Shown here one piece after another: positions 1-8,248 of a stretch of DNA of 64,000 nt. The notes beneath the pieces are model-generated. The model searched no databases, was not told where the DNA came from, and saw only the letters and a list, made by a program, of their open reading frames with translations. Both the position numbers and the translations under genes were made by a program. The number at the start of each line of letters is the position of its first letter. The first letter of the stretch is position 1. The stretch covers positions 1,459,581 through 1,523,580 of the forward strand of contig NZ_CP063169.1 in the NCBI RefSeq assembly GCF_014960965.1, in the 5' to 3' direction. The DNA is from Ruania alkalisoli. Lineage in GTDB: Bacteria > Actinomycetota > Actinomycetes > Actinomycetales > Beutenbergiaceae.

Positions 1-548
1 AGGATGATCGAGGGCATCGCCCAATACGGGTCGGTCCACCAGCCGGGCCCATCGATCCCCAGCCCGCCGAGCATCGCGTTCACCACGCCCACCGACGGGT
101 TCAGCAGCCACCGCCACACCAGCGCCACCACGATCCAGCTGGTCACCACCGGCAGGAAGTAGATCCCGCGGAGCAGGTTCCGGGCCGGGATGAGACTGTT
201 CAGGGCCAGCGCCAGGGCGAGCCCGCCGATGTAGACCAGCGGCAGATATCCGACGACGTAGTACAGCGTGTTCGCGAACACTCGGCGGGTGGCGTCATCA
301 GTGAGCAGGGTGGCGTAGTTCTCCAGTCCGACCCACTCCATCACCCCGATCAGGTTCCACGAGTGCAGGCTTGTCCAGAAGGCGCCGATCATCGGGTAGA
401 TCGTGAATGCCAGCAGCGGCAGGGCGCTGGGCAGCAGGAACGCCAGCACGGTCAGGGTGTAGCGCAGCCGGCTGCCGCGCCTGGTGCGCCGAGGCGGCGG
501 GAGTGGGCGCGTGGTGCGCGAGATCCCGACGGCGGAGGGTGCAGTCAT
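1..548 (-). CDS. Carbohydrate ABC transporter permease (MalF/UgpA type), partial
   Basis: The reverse strand reads as one open frame from an ATG at 548 to the window edge; about 182 residues are visible and the C-terminus is missing. After a basic, proline-rich N-terminus of about 30 residues comes a first membrane helix (LTVLAFLLPSALPLLAFTIY), then the WVGLENY segment and two more helices typical of CUT1-family sugar importer permeases. Such permeases form the membrane channel with a second permease and use an extracellular lipoprotein for substrate capture. The start lies 4 bases after the stop of the ROK regulator, so the two are probably co-transcribed. The substrate cannot be told from this fragment. 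The family call rests on the conserved pattern; the conserved ATPase-contact loop is beyond the edge. Confidence 0.85.
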   Translation of the reverse strand, partial: MTAPSAVGISRTTRPLPPPRRTRRGSRLRYTLTVLAFLLPSALPLLAFTIYPMIGAFWTSLHSWNLIGVMEWVGLENYATLLTDDATRRVFANTLYYVVGYLPLVYIGGLALALALNSLIPARNLLRGIYFLPVVTSWIVVALVWRWLLNPSVGVVNAMLGGLGIDGPGWWTDPYWAMPSII

Positions 549-552
549 CGCC

Positions 553-1797
553 TCACGCTCCGTTCCCGGCGGGGCTGGCTGTGCTTGTTGCGCCGGCAGG
601 TGTCTCGCCGATGGCGAGGCGCTCGCGGACGAGGCGACCCTGCTCACCGGAACGGCCGACGGCGTCGAATGGGGTGGACAGCACCAGGGCTGCGGCACCC
701 TGGGCCCACCGGTCGTCCTGCCACGTCTCGACCGTGACGGGCACGTGCCGGGTGTGCGGGATGAGCGCGGCGCGGAAGGCGGGTTCGAATCCGGCCTGCC
801 AATGAGTCCAGGCGGTGACGCCTTCGCCGAGCACGATCACGGCCTCCGGGTCGAGCAGGTTGACGACCCCGGCGAGGGTGCGGCCGAGGTGGGTTCCGGC
901 GCTGCGGTAGATGTCCACGGCGATCGGGTCGCCGGAGTCGGCGCTGGCGCGCAGGGCATCGATCTCGGCGCCCGCGGGCAGCAGCCCGGCGGTGGCGGCC
1001 TGGCGCAGCAGGGCGCGTTCGCTGATCAGGGTCTCCAGGCAGCCGGTGCTCCCGCACACGCATGCAGGCCCGTCGGTCAGGACGGGCATGTGGCCCAGTT
1101 CGCCGGCACCTCCGCGCCAGCCGCGCAGCACGTCGCCGTCGGTGATGAGGCCGGCACCGATGCCGGTGCCGATGGTGACCACGAGGGCATGCCCCAGCCC
1201 GCGGCCGCTGCCGTAGAGCGCCTCGGCCATGGCGAGGGCGTTGACGTTGTTCTCCACCAGGACGGGAAGATCCACCGCGCGGCGAAGCGTCTCTCCGACC
1301 GGTACGCGCATCCAGCCGAGCTGGGTGGAGTCCACGGTGCCCGCGTCCTGCTCGTCGACGGTGCCGGGTACGCCGACGCCGATGCCGAGCAGCGGGCCGG
1401 GGGCGCACTCGGCGATGAACGACACGGTGATGCCGGCCAGGTCGCTGAGCGCCGTTCCGGCCGCTGCGTCATAGGGGCGCGTGGCGGACCGGTGGACGGT
1501 GCCGTCGATACCGACTTCGACGAGGGTGATGTGGTCGGCCACGACCTTGATCCCGATCGCGCGCCCGCTCTCGGCCGCCAGCCCGAGCAGCCGGGCCGGG
1601 CGTCCGCCCTGGGAGGGGGAGTGGTCCAGCTCGGTGAGCAGACCGTCGGTGATGAGCCGCTTGGTCGCTCCGGTGATGAGCGCGGGGGAGACGCTCAGTG
1701 CGCGGGCCAGTTCAGCACGGGACGTGGGTCCGTGTGCGCCAATGTGTGCGAGCACCGCTGAGCGGGTCACATCGGTGCGTGCCGCCGTCCGAGCCAA
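553..1797 (-). CDS. ROK-family transcriptional regulator
   Basis: A 414-residue protein with an N-terminal winged helix-turn-helix (about residues 10-60, SRAELARALSVSPALIT) followed by a ROK sugar-kinase-like fold. The ROK signature GELGHMP (about residue 232) is followed by the zinc-binding CVCGSTGCLE motif (about 247-256). Members are usually NagC/XylR-like repressors that sense a sugar or sugar phosphate. The start is a TTG, chosen because an AAGGAG ribosome-binding site sits 7-8 bases upstream and the protein starts directly into the HTH region. It precedes a sugar ABC permease by only a few bases, so it probably regulates that operon. The ligand is unknown. The C-terminal ~30 residues are low-complexity and non-conserved in appearance. 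Confidence 0.92.
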   Translation of the reverse strand: MARTAARTDVTRSAVLAHIGAHGPTSRAELARALSVSPALITGATKRLITDGLLTELDHSPSQGGRPARLLGLAAESGRAIGIKVVADHITLVEVGIDGTVHRSATRPYDAAAGTALSDLAGITVSFIAECAPGPLLGIGVGVPGTVDEQDAGTVDSTQLGWMRVPVGETLRRAVDLPVLVENNVNALAMAEALYGSGRGLGHALVVTIGTGIGAGLITDGDVLRGWRGGAGELGHMPVLTDGPACVCGSTGCLETLISERALLRQAATAGLLPAGAEIDALRASADSGDPIAVDIYRSAGTHLGRTLAGVVNLLDPEAVIVLGEGVTAWTHWQAGFEPAFRAALIPHTRHVPVTVETWQDDRWAQGAAALVLSTPFDAVGRSGEQGRLVRERLAIGETPAGATSTASPAGNGA

Positions 1798-1798
1798 T

Positions 1799-1824
1799 CT
1801 TCACTCCTTTGTTAAGTGGTGAAG
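1799..1824. promoter_or_regulatory. Possible ROK-repressor operator and ribosome-binding site
   Basis: Immediately upstream of the TTG start is an inverted repeat CTTCAC (1799-1804) / GTGAAG (1819-1824) separated by 14 bases. The strong AAGGAG ribosome-binding site (reverse strand) lies inside it. Position and symmetry suit an autoregulatory site, but no ROK consensus is matched precisely, so this is inference. Confidence 0.3.
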
Positions 1825-1939
1825 AAAGAGTAGACAGATGTCTGCGGTGTGGTCAAGCGGTGGGGGTGGTGGACGGGCGAGGGCTCGTCGATCAGAGTTT
1901 CAGAGCGCCCAGGTCCGAGCCGGTGCTGGGCTCAGGGGC

Positions 1940-2284
1940 TCAGGCGTCCGCGGACCCCTCGCGATAGATCTTTGCGCGGGCGATCCGGCCGTCCCGCAGG
2001 TCGAAGATGGCAACCAAGGCGGCCTGCCTGTGCTGGCCGTCATGAGTCCAGGTCTCGGTGAGCTCAGCGGCCACCACGCCTGCGCCGTCGATGATCCGAT
2101 GCAGCTCTAGGTGGGGAGTCAGTCCGGCCATCGCGGTGGCGAAGAACTCCCGGAGGGTCCCGGGCGGCACCTCGTGGTCACCGGTGACCCACGTGGCGTC
2201 GGGGTGGAGATCGGCCATGAGGGCGTCGACATCGCCGCTGTTGAAGGCGTTCAGGTGGCGACGGATCAGGTCGGCGGACGACAT
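1940..2284 (-). CDS. SnoaL-like / NTF2-fold protein
   Basis: A 114-residue single-domain protein with the SnoaL/NTF2-like pattern: an N-terminal helix (IRRHLNAFNSGDVDALM), the LHPDATWV strand and a C-terminal FDLRDGRIARAKIYRE hairpin. These small alpha+beta cones act as polyketide cyclases, isomerases or ligand-binding proteins; no catalytic set can be assigned here. The start ATG follows a reverse-strand TAGGCT box by 6 bases, suggesting a leaderless transcript. It is divergent from the CMD/ECF41 pair, whose sigma factor itself carries a SnoaL-like C-terminal domain, so a functional link is possible but unproven. Confidence 0.8.
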   Translation of the reverse strand: MSSADLIRRHLNAFNSGDVDALMADLHPDATWVTGDHEVPPGTLREFFATAMAGLTPHLELHRIIDGAGVVAAELTETWTHDGQHRQAALVAIFDLRDGRIARAKIYREGSADA

Positions 2285-2493
2285 GAGGCCAGCCTAGGGT
2301 CGATCTGAGGGGTGTGCTTCGCACATGCGCGGCGACCCGACTGCTGCACCCAAATGAGGTGCTATGCGGTTGCGAGCAGTCAGCACGTGACTGCTCATCA
2401 CCGCGCAGTGAGTTGTCAACGGCACTGCCCGCCGATTCCGCAGCCCAGCGCTCAGCGATCTCACACCATGCCCAGGTCTTGCACTCATGGCAC

Positions 2494-2525
2494 TGTCACA
2501 CTCCGGCCCTCTCCTCCGACACGTC
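2494..2525 (+). promoter_or_regulatory. Candidate ECF41-type promoter upstream of the CMD gene
   Basis: TGTCACA (2494-2500) matches the -35 element described for ECF41 sigma factors, and CGTC (2522-2525) matches their short -10. The gap of 21 bases is longer than is usual for ECF promoters, so only the -35 match is convincing. It lies about 70 bases before the CMD start, in front of the operon encoding the ECF41 sigma itself, as expected for autoregulation. The rest of 2285-2567 shows no gene. Confidence 0.35.
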
Positions 2526-2567
2526 AGGTGTCACCACCACGTGGCACCAACAATGAGAGGAACTGCC

Positions 2568-3026
2568 ATGACCCGTCTCGACCTGGCGCGGACGAACAAG
2601 CTCGGCTACGCGGCTGTGATCGGCCTGGAAGGCTATGCCCGTAGGGCCGTCGACCCGGTGCTCTATGACCTCATCAAACTGCGCGCCTCGGTCCTGAACG
2701 GCTGCGGCTACTGCGTCGACATGCATGCCACCGACGGCCGCCAGCGCTCGATCCCGCTCCGCAAGCTCTTCGCCGTGTCCGCCTGGCAGCACTCACCCAC
2801 CTTGTTCGACGACCGTGAGCGAGCAGCGCTCGCCTTGACGGACGCCGTGACCCGCTTGGGTCCGGACACGGTCACCGATGAGATCTGGGCGGATGCGGCC
2901 GCGCACTTCGATGAGGGTGAGCTCGGTGGGATCGTCTTCGCCATCGCCACCATCAACGTCTGGAACCGGCTCGCCATCGCCACCGAGATGGCACCTCCGG
3001 TGGATGCCAAGCACCCGGTGGAATGA
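2568..3026 (+). CDS. Carboxymuconolactone decarboxylase / AhpD-like family protein
   Basis: A 152-residue all-helical protein of the CMD/AhpD family. The redox motif CGYC (residues 46-49) is followed by H53, the arrangement used by alkylhydroperoxidases to reduce peroxides. The upstream in-frame ATG at 2487 was rejected because a GAGAGG ribosome-binding site precedes 2568 and homologues begin near this point. It sits 30 bases upstream of an ECF41 sigma factor; CMD-family genes are the commonest partner and target of ECF41 sigmas, so it is probably controlled by that sigma. The physiological substrate is unknown. Confidence 0.9.
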   Translation: MTRLDLARTNKLGYAAVIGLEGYARRAVDPVLYDLIKLRASVLNGCGYCVDMHATDGRQRSIPLRKLFAVSAWQHSPTLFDDRERAALALTDAVTRLGPDTVTDEIWADAAAHFDEGELGGIVFAIATINVWNRLAIATEMAPPVDAKHPVE

Positions 3027-3056
3027 GCCCGGTAGGTGCGCAGTACCGTGGCCCGC

Positions 3057-3941
3057 ATGACCCATGCCTCGCCGGCCGCCGACGCATGGAGCCGTGAGCA
3101 GCACCGCCTGACAGGCATCGCCTACCGGATGCTTGGGGACTACGGTCTCGCGGAGGACGTCGTGTCCGAGGTGGGACTGGCGGCGGTCCGCGCGGAACGG
3201 GAGGGTACGGTCCGCATCTGGCCGGCGTGGCTGACCACCGTGTGTGTACGCCGATCGATCGACCGTCTCCGGCAGGTCGTCTCCACGCGGGAGGATTATG
3301 CCGGCCCGTGGCTGCCGGAACCGGTCGCCACGGACCGGCTGCCGGAGGACGTCGTCGCCGACCGGGAGTTGCTCTCGATCGCGCTGCTGCACATGGCCGA
3401 GCAGCTCAGCCCGGAAGCGCGCGCGGCGCTCGTGCTGCACCGTGGGATGGGTATGAGCGCCGTCGAGATCGCCGAGATCCTTCAGCGAAGCCCCGCCGCG
3501 GTCCGACAGCTCATCTCCCGCGCCGAGCGCCGGCTGCAGATCGATTCCCGCGCGAGCATTCCGCCTGCTGCCACACCGGGTGTCCTGGCCGAGCTCGTCC
3601 AGGCGATCGAGACCGGGGAGATCGACCAGATCCTGCACCTGCTGACCGACGATGCGATTCTCTGGACCGACGGTGGCGGCCGGGTGCGTGCCGCACTGAA
3701 TCCGATCTACGGTGCCGAGCGGATCGCCCGGTTCATGGCCGGGGTGTTCGCGAAGGCCACGGCTGGGCGCCCACCCCCGCAGGCGAGCGTGACGGTCCTG
3801 GACGTGAACGGCGAATCCGCCCTCGACGTGCGGCTGGGGCCGCGCCGTGATCTGGTGGCGGTCGATCTCGATGCCGCGGGCAGGATCCGGGCGATACGCC
3901 AGATCGCCAACCCGGACAAGCTCACCCGCGTTCCGGTGTGA
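3057..3941 (+). CDS. sigJ: ECF41-family RNA polymerase sigma factor (SigJ type)
   Basis: A 294-residue protein: sigma region 2 (RLTGIAYRMLGDYGLAEDVV) near the start, a WLPEPV linker motif, sigma region 4 with the HTH MSAVEIAEILQRSPAAVRQL, then a SnoaL-like C-terminal domain of about 110 residues ending in NPDKL. The WLPEPV linker, DGGG and NPDKL motifs identify the ECF41 group, in which the fused C-terminal domain replaces an anti-sigma factor and modulates activity. The ATG at 3057 is chosen over GTG 3036 because TACCGT lies 7 bases upstream, as in other leaderless genes of this window. No anti-sigma gene adjoins it, as is usual for ECF41. Confidence 0.93.
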   Translation: MTHASPAADAWSREQHRLTGIAYRMLGDYGLAEDVVSEVGLAAVRAEREGTVRIWPAWLTTVCVRRSIDRLRQVVSTREDYAGPWLPEPVATDRLPEDVVADRELLSIALLHMAEQLSPEARAALVLHRGMGMSAVEIAEILQRSPAAVRQLISRAERRLQIDSRASIPPAATPGVLAELVQAIETGEIDQILHLLTDDAILWTDGGGRVRAALNPIYGAERIARFMAGVFAKATAGRPPPQASVTVLDVNGESALDVRLGPRRDLVAVDLDAAGRIRAIRQIANPDKLTRVPV

Positions 3942-4134
3942 GCTGCACGGCCTGTTCTGACCAACAACTGCGGGACGGCCTGGATGGTTTCTGGCAACCC
4001 ATGGTCGCTGTCGCGCCGTGACGCGAAGGGCGTTCCACTCGACGGACCTTTTCCACAAGCACGCCCGTGAGATCCGTTTTCTCGCTAGCGTGTGGGGACG
4101 TCATCGATGCCGGCGGGAGCGTAAAGGGGGAGTG

Positions 4135-5361
4135 ATGGCGAACGGGACGGCGTTGCTGGAGTCCGAGGTGCGCGAACTGATCCGGCGTCGAGGACTCGAC
4201 CCGGCCGCAGATGATGCCGATCTGCGCACACTCATCGCCGATGCTGTCGCAGACTACGAGGACCGGTCCCTGCGCGGGTTGGTCCCGCGGCTGGCCGACC
4301 TGGAGCTGACATCCAAGCAACTCCACGACGCGATCTCAGGACTGGGTCCGCTGCAGCGCTACCTCGACGACCCAGAGGTCGAGGAGATCTGGATCAACGG
4401 CCCCAACCAGGTCTTCGTGGCCCGGCGTGGGCGCCCCGAGCTGACGACCACTCTCCTCACCGAGGAGGAGGTGCGCGATCTGGTCGAGCGCATGTTGCGC
4501 ACGTCTGGGCGTCGACTGGATCTGAGTACCCCGTTCGTGGATGCGAGTCTGCCTGGTGGCGAGCGCCTGCACGTCGTGATCCCGGATGTCACCCGGCGTC
4601 ATTGGGCGGTCAACATCCGCAAGTTCCTGGTCCGGGCTCGACGCGTGACCGATCTGGTCGGACTCGGGTCGCTGACGGACGAGGCCGCCGCGTTCCTGCA
4701 CGCATCCGTGGCCAGCGGGCTGAACGTGCTCGTCAGCGGGGCGACCCAGTCTGGGAAGACCACCATGATCAACGCGCTCGGCGGGTCGATCCCAGCGAAC
4801 GAGCACGTGATCACCTGCGAAGAGGTATTCGAGCTGCAGCTCGCAGGTCGAGATGTGGTCTCGCTGCAGTGCCGACAGCCTAATCTCGAGGGCACCGGCG
4901 AGATCCCGCTACGGCGCCTCGTGAAAGAGGCGCTGCGCATGCGTCCGGACCGGCTCATTATCGGTGAGGTTCGCGAGGCCGAGTCTCTTGACATGTTGAT
5001 CGCGCTGAATGCGGGTATCCCTGGCGCGTGCACGATCCACGCCAACTCGGCCCGGGACGCCGTGGTGAAGATGTGTACCTTGCCCTTGCTGGCCGGAGAG
5101 AACGTCTCGGACCGGTTCGTAGTGCCGACTGTCGCGGCAGCGTTCGACCTGGTGATCCACCTCGACCTCGACCACACCGGGCGGCGGCAGGTGAGTGAGA
5201 TCGTGGCACTGTCCGGTCGTGTGGAGCAGGGTGTGGTGGAGGTGTCCACCGTCTTCGAACGTCATGGGGGTGACCTGGTCCGCGGCGACGGATTCCCGCC
5301 GCACCCCGAGCGCTTCGCGCGCGCAGGCTTCGACCTCACCGAGATGCTGGCGAGGCGTTGA
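4135..5361 (+). CDS. cpaF: Tad/Flp pilus assembly ATPase (CpaF/TadA)
   Basis: A 408-residue secretion ATPase of the CpaF/TadA type, the cytoplasmic motor of Tad pili. Seen are the N-terminal DPEVEEIWINGPNQVFV segment, Walker A GATQSGKTT (about residue 200-210), CEEVFELQL and the RPDRLIIGEVREAE Walker B/Asp-box region. ATG 4135 has a strong AAAGGGGGAG ribosome-binding site; an upstream in-frame extension to 4018 has no support. First gene of an operon running to 8739, with 4 bases to the next gene. No CpaE/TadZ gene precedes it, although one often does in actinobacterial tad loci. Confidence 0.93.
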   Translation: MANGTALLESEVRELIRRRGLDPAADDADLRTLIADAVADYEDRSLRGLVPRLADLELTSKQLHDAISGLGPLQRYLDDPEVEEIWINGPNQVFVARRGRPELTTTLLTEEEVRDLVERMLRTSGRRLDLSTPFVDASLPGGERLHVVIPDVTRRHWAVNIRKFLVRARRVTDLVGLGSLTDEAAAFLHASVASGLNVLVSGATQSGKTTMINALGGSIPANEHVITCEEVFELQLAGRDVVSLQCRQPNLEGTGEIPLRRLVKEALRMRPDRLIIGEVREAESLDMLIALNAGIPGACTIHANSARDAVVKMCTLPLLAGENVSDRFVVPTVAAAFDLVIHLDLDHTGRRQVSEIVALSGRVEQGVVEVSTVFERHGGDLVRGDGFPPHPERFARAGFDLTEMLARR

Positions 5362-5365
5362 GGCG

Positions 5366-6217
5366 ATGGGGACCGTAGCCGGACTGCTGCTCGGCGCTGG
5401 GTTGCTCTGCATCTGGTGGTCGTGCTGGCCACGCGAGCAGCGATCACCGTCAGCACGGACCAGCCGCGCGCAGGATCTCCTCGTCCAGGCGGGGATGCCG
5501 GGAGTCAGTCCGGGAGGTCTGGTTGCCGTCTCGGTGGCACTGGCCCTGGTGGTGCTCGGCGTCGTCTACGTCTTGACGACGTCCCTTCCAATCGCCGCCG
5601 CGTTCGCCGTTCTGGCCGGTCTGGGTCCGCAGGCTTATGTGCGTGCCCGGGCCCGACGGCGCAGGGTCGCCTTGCGGGAACTGTGGCCCGACGTCGTGGA
5701 TGACCTCTCGTCGGCCATCCGAGCTGGCATGAGTCTGCCGGAGGCGCTGATCAGCCTGGCTGACCGGGGCCCGGAACAATTGCGCGGCGAGTTCACATCC
5801 TTCGCCGAGGACTACCGGGCCACAGGCCGCTTCACCGACTCCCTGGACCGGTTGAAAGCACGCCTGGCCGACCCGGTTGCGGATCGGCTCATCGAGGCGC
5901 TGCGCTTGACACGCGAGGTTGGCGGTACCGACCTGGGGCGCCTGTTGCGCACCCTGTCGCAGTTCCTACGCGAAGATCTCCGGGCACGCGGTGAGCTGGA
6001 GGCGCGGCAGTCCTGGACCGTCAACGGTGCCCGGCTCGCCGCAGCATCGCCGTGGCTGATCCTCGCCATGCTCAGCACCAGGCCGCAGACGACCGACGCC
6101 TTCAGTTCCCCTGCCGGCGCCATGGTCCTGTTGCTCGGCGGGCTTGCATGTGCAGGCGCCTACCTGCTGATGGTGCGCATCGGCCGGCTCCCCGAGGACG
6201 AACGGGTGATGCGGTGA
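5366..6217 (+). CDS. tadB: Tad pilus platform protein TadB-like
   Basis: A 283-residue membrane protein with the type II secretion F (T2SSF) domain in its C-terminal half: the LWPDVVDDLSSAIRAGMSLPEAL segment is characteristic. Two N-terminal helices precede a cytoplasmic region and two more helices end the protein. TadB with TadC forms the inner-membrane platform through which the ATPase drives pilin assembly. The ATG at 5366 lies 4 bases after the cpaF stop; an extension to 5195 would overlap cpaF extensively. The stop overlaps the tadC start (ATGA). Confidence 0.88.
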   Translation: MGTVAGLLLGAGLLCIWWSCWPREQRSPSARTSRAQDLLVQAGMPGVSPGGLVAVSVALALVVLGVVYVLTTSLPIAAAFAVLAGLGPQAYVRARARRRRVALRELWPDVVDDLSSAIRAGMSLPEALISLADRGPEQLRGEFTSFAEDYRATGRFTDSLDRLKARLADPVADRLIEALRLTREVGGTDLGRLLRTLSQFLREDLRARGELEARQSWTVNGARLAAASPWLILAMLSTRPQTTDAFSSPAGAMVLLLGGLACAGAYLLMVRIGRLPEDERVMR

Positions 6218-7149
6218 TGTTCGGACACCTCTCACTGACCGGGGCGGGCATCGGCATGATGTTCGGCCTGGGTTGCTGCCTGGTGCTGTGGCGCCTCGCC
6301 GCGCGGCAAGTACGGCTCATCGACCGGGTCTCGCCCTACCTGCGCGACCAGGTGGGCACCTCTCGCCTGCTCGAAGCCCCGGCGACTCACACGCCCTTCC
6401 CCACTGTGGAACGCATGCTCCGCCCAGTGATCGGCGATGCCGCGGCCTTCTTCGAACGTCTCGGGAGTACGACGATCAGTATCCGGCGCCGTCTCGTGCG
6501 GGCCGGTTATCCAATGACGGTGGAGCAGTTCCGCACCGAGCAGGTGATCTGGTGCGCGCTGGGACTTGCTGCGGGACTGCTGTTCTCCTTCGTGCTGGCC
6601 GCCGCCCGAGGAACATCGGTTGCCGCGTTGGTGGTGCTCGTCGCTCTCGCCGGTCTAGCCGGCGTCCTCGCCCGCGACTACATGCTCACCCGCCAGGTTC
6701 AGGCTCGTGAGAAGCGCATCGTGACCGAGTTCCCCACGATCGCCGAGCTCCTTGCGCTGGCGGTGGGTGCTGGAGAAGCGCCGGTGGCAGCTCTCGATCG
6801 GGTGGCGCGAACTACTCGCGGTGAGCTGTCCGGTGAGCTGACCCGCACGCTCGCCGACGTCCGTTCCGGGCGCAGCCTCACCGACGCGCTCGAGGGGCTG
6901 TCGCAACGGACGGACCTGCCGGGTATCGCGCGGTTCGCCGAAGGCGTGGCGACGGCGGTCGACCGGGGAACGCCGCTGGCCGATGTTCTCAGAGCCCAAG
7001 CCCAGGACGCCCGCCGGGTGGGGCACCGAGCACTGATGGAGGAGGGCGGCAAGAGGGAGATCGCGATGATGGTGCCGGTGGTCTTCCTGTTGCTGCCCAT
7101 CTCGGTGGTGTTCGCCGTGTTCCCAGGCTTGGCGGTGCTCTCCCTATGA
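6217..7149 (+). CDS. tadC: Tad pilus platform protein TadC-like
   Basis: A 310-residue T2SSF-domain membrane protein. Helices lie near residues 5-25, 110-150 and at the C-terminus (MMVPVVFLLLPISVVFAVFP), with the cytoplasmic T2SSF helix bundle between (EFPTIAELLALAVGAGEAPVAAL). It forms the pilus platform with TadB. The ATG overlaps the tadB stop by one base, which fixes the start. A 60-base gap separates it from the small pilin gene, the only real gap in the operon. Confidence 0.88.
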   Translation: MFGHLSLTGAGIGMMFGLGCCLVLWRLAARQVRLIDRVSPYLRDQVGTSRLLEAPATHTPFPTVERMLRPVIGDAAAFFERLGSTTISIRRRLVRAGYPMTVEQFRTEQVIWCALGLAAGLLFSFVLAAARGTSVAALVVLVALAGLAGVLARDYMLTRQVQAREKRIVTEFPTIAELLALAVGAGEAPVAALDRVARTTRGELSGELTRTLADVRSGRSLTDALEGLSQRTDLPGIARFAEGVATAVDRGTPLADVLRAQAQDARRVGHRALMEEGGKREIAMMVPVVFLLLPISVVFAVFPGLAVLSL

Positions 7150-7209
7150 CCCGCACGACACCGATCCGAGACGACGAGAGATGACGAGCATGAAGCGAAG
7201 GAGACGACG

Positions 7210-7404
7210 ATGCGACGCAGATTGATCGGATGGAAGGCGCAGGTGATCGCCCGCCTGCACGATGACCCGGAGCGGGGCGACGTCCCGGGATGGGTGCTCG
7301 TGACCTTGATGACGGCCGGATTGGTGGTCCTCATCTGGGCGCTGGCCGGTGAAGCGCTCACTCAGGTCTTCGAGACGGCGATGGACCGCGTGCTGAGCCA
7401 GTGA
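7210..7404 (+). CDS. Small Flp-type pilin-like membrane protein
   Basis: A 64-residue protein with one membrane helix (WVLVTLMTAGLVVLIWALAG) after a charged N-terminus. A processing-like site, GDVPGW, lies just before the helix, and a short C-terminal tail follows. Size, topology and place between tadC and tadE-like genes make it the likely major pilin or an Flp-like subunit. It is preceded by an AAGGAG ribosome-binding site, the best in the operon, fitting higher translation of a structural subunit. The classical Flp glycine/GLIEY cleavage motif is not seen, so the pilin role is inferred. Confidence 0.7.
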   Translation: MRRRLIGWKAQVIARLHDDPERGDVPGWVLVTLMTAGLVVLIWALAGEALTQVFETAMDRVLSQ

Positions 7405-7772
7405 ACGAGTCCGAGCGCGGCTCGGCGCTGGTCGACTTCCTGTTGGTCTCCGTGCTGGTGACGGCCCTCGTGCTCGGCGTCGTCCAGCTTGCGCTGACGC
7501 TGCACGTGCGCACCGTGCTGGTCGACGCCGCGGCTGAAGGCGCCCGGTACGCGGCCCTCCACGAGAGCTCTCTCGCAGCCGGACAGGACCGGACGGCCCA
7601 GTTGATCGGGACGACCTTGCCCGACGACTATGCCTCCGATATCACAGCCGAGACGGGGTCGATCGATGGAGTCGACCTGGTCGAGGTCCACGTTCGAGCG
7701 CCCATCCCCGTGCTGGGGTTGTTCGGCCCGTCGGGCGTGATCGCCGTGACCGGGCGGGCGGTGGCCGAATGA
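7401..7772 (+). CDS. TadE-like pilus assembly protein
   Basis: A 123-residue TadE-family pseudopilin: ERGSALVDFLLVSVLVTALV (residues 5-24) is the TadE N-terminal helix with the conserved acidic residue, followed by a periplasmic/extracellular beta-rich domain containing AAAEGARYAA. Pseudopilins of this kind are needed for Tad pilus assembly. GTG start overlaps the pilin stop (GTGA), indicating translational coupling. Confidence 0.87.
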   Translation: MNESERGSALVDFLLVSVLVTALVLGVVQLALTLHVRTVLVDAAAEGARYAALHESSLAAGQDRTAQLIGTTLPDDYASDITAETGSIDGVDLVEVHVRAPIPVLGLFGPSGVIAVTGRAVAE

Positions 7773-8248
7773 TGCGTGCGATGCGATGGTTGCGCCGTCG
7801 GTGGGCTGCGGTGCAGGCAGGCACCGACCGGGGGAGTGCCGTGGTGGAGTTCCTTGGGGTCGCGCTCATCCTCCTTGTGCCGACCGTCTACCTGATCGTC
7901 ACGCTCAGCCGTGTGCAGGCGGCCGCCTTCGCCGCAGACGGTGCGGCCCGGGACGCGGGCCGTCTGATCGCACAGGCCGACACGATGGCCGAGGGAGTCT
8001 CGCAGGCCCAGCTGGCCGTGGAGCTGGCGTTCGCCGACCAGGGCTTCACCATCGACGGGGAGCATGCGCTCGAGGTGACCTGCCAGGAGGACCCGTGCCT
8101 GAGCCCTGGTGCGTACCTGCACCTGGAGGTGAGTACTGATGTGGACCTCCCGCTCGTGCCTGAGTTGCTCGCTGGTGCCCTTGCCACCCAGGTGCACGTA
8201 CAAGGGGAGGCGCTCACCGCCGTCGACGACTTCCGGGAACTGCCGTGA
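7769..8248 (+). CDS. TadE/TadG-like pilus assembly protein
   Basis: A 159-residue second pseudopilin. A basic N-terminus is followed by DRGSAVVEFLGVALILLVPTV, with the conserved Glu of TadE helices, and by AADGAARDAGRLI, the usual continuation. The extracellular part holds a CQEDPC pair of cysteines that could form a disulfide. The start overlaps the previous stop (ATGA). It is probably a minor subunit or tip component. Confidence 0.82.
   Translation: MMRAMRWLRRRWAAVQAGTDRGSAVVEFLGVALILLVPTVYLIVTLSRVQAAAFAADGAARDAGRLIAQADTMAEGVSQAQLAVELAFADQGFTIDGEHALEVTCQEDPCLSPGAYLHLEVSTDVDLPLVPELLAGALATQVHVQGEALTAVDDFRELP

Noticed and set aside
2793-4058. 421-codon reverse frame antisense to the CMD gene and ECF41 sigma factor
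   Set aside because: Translation is low-complexity with no domain, and the forward strand carries a clear sigma factor there; a GC-rich shadow frame.
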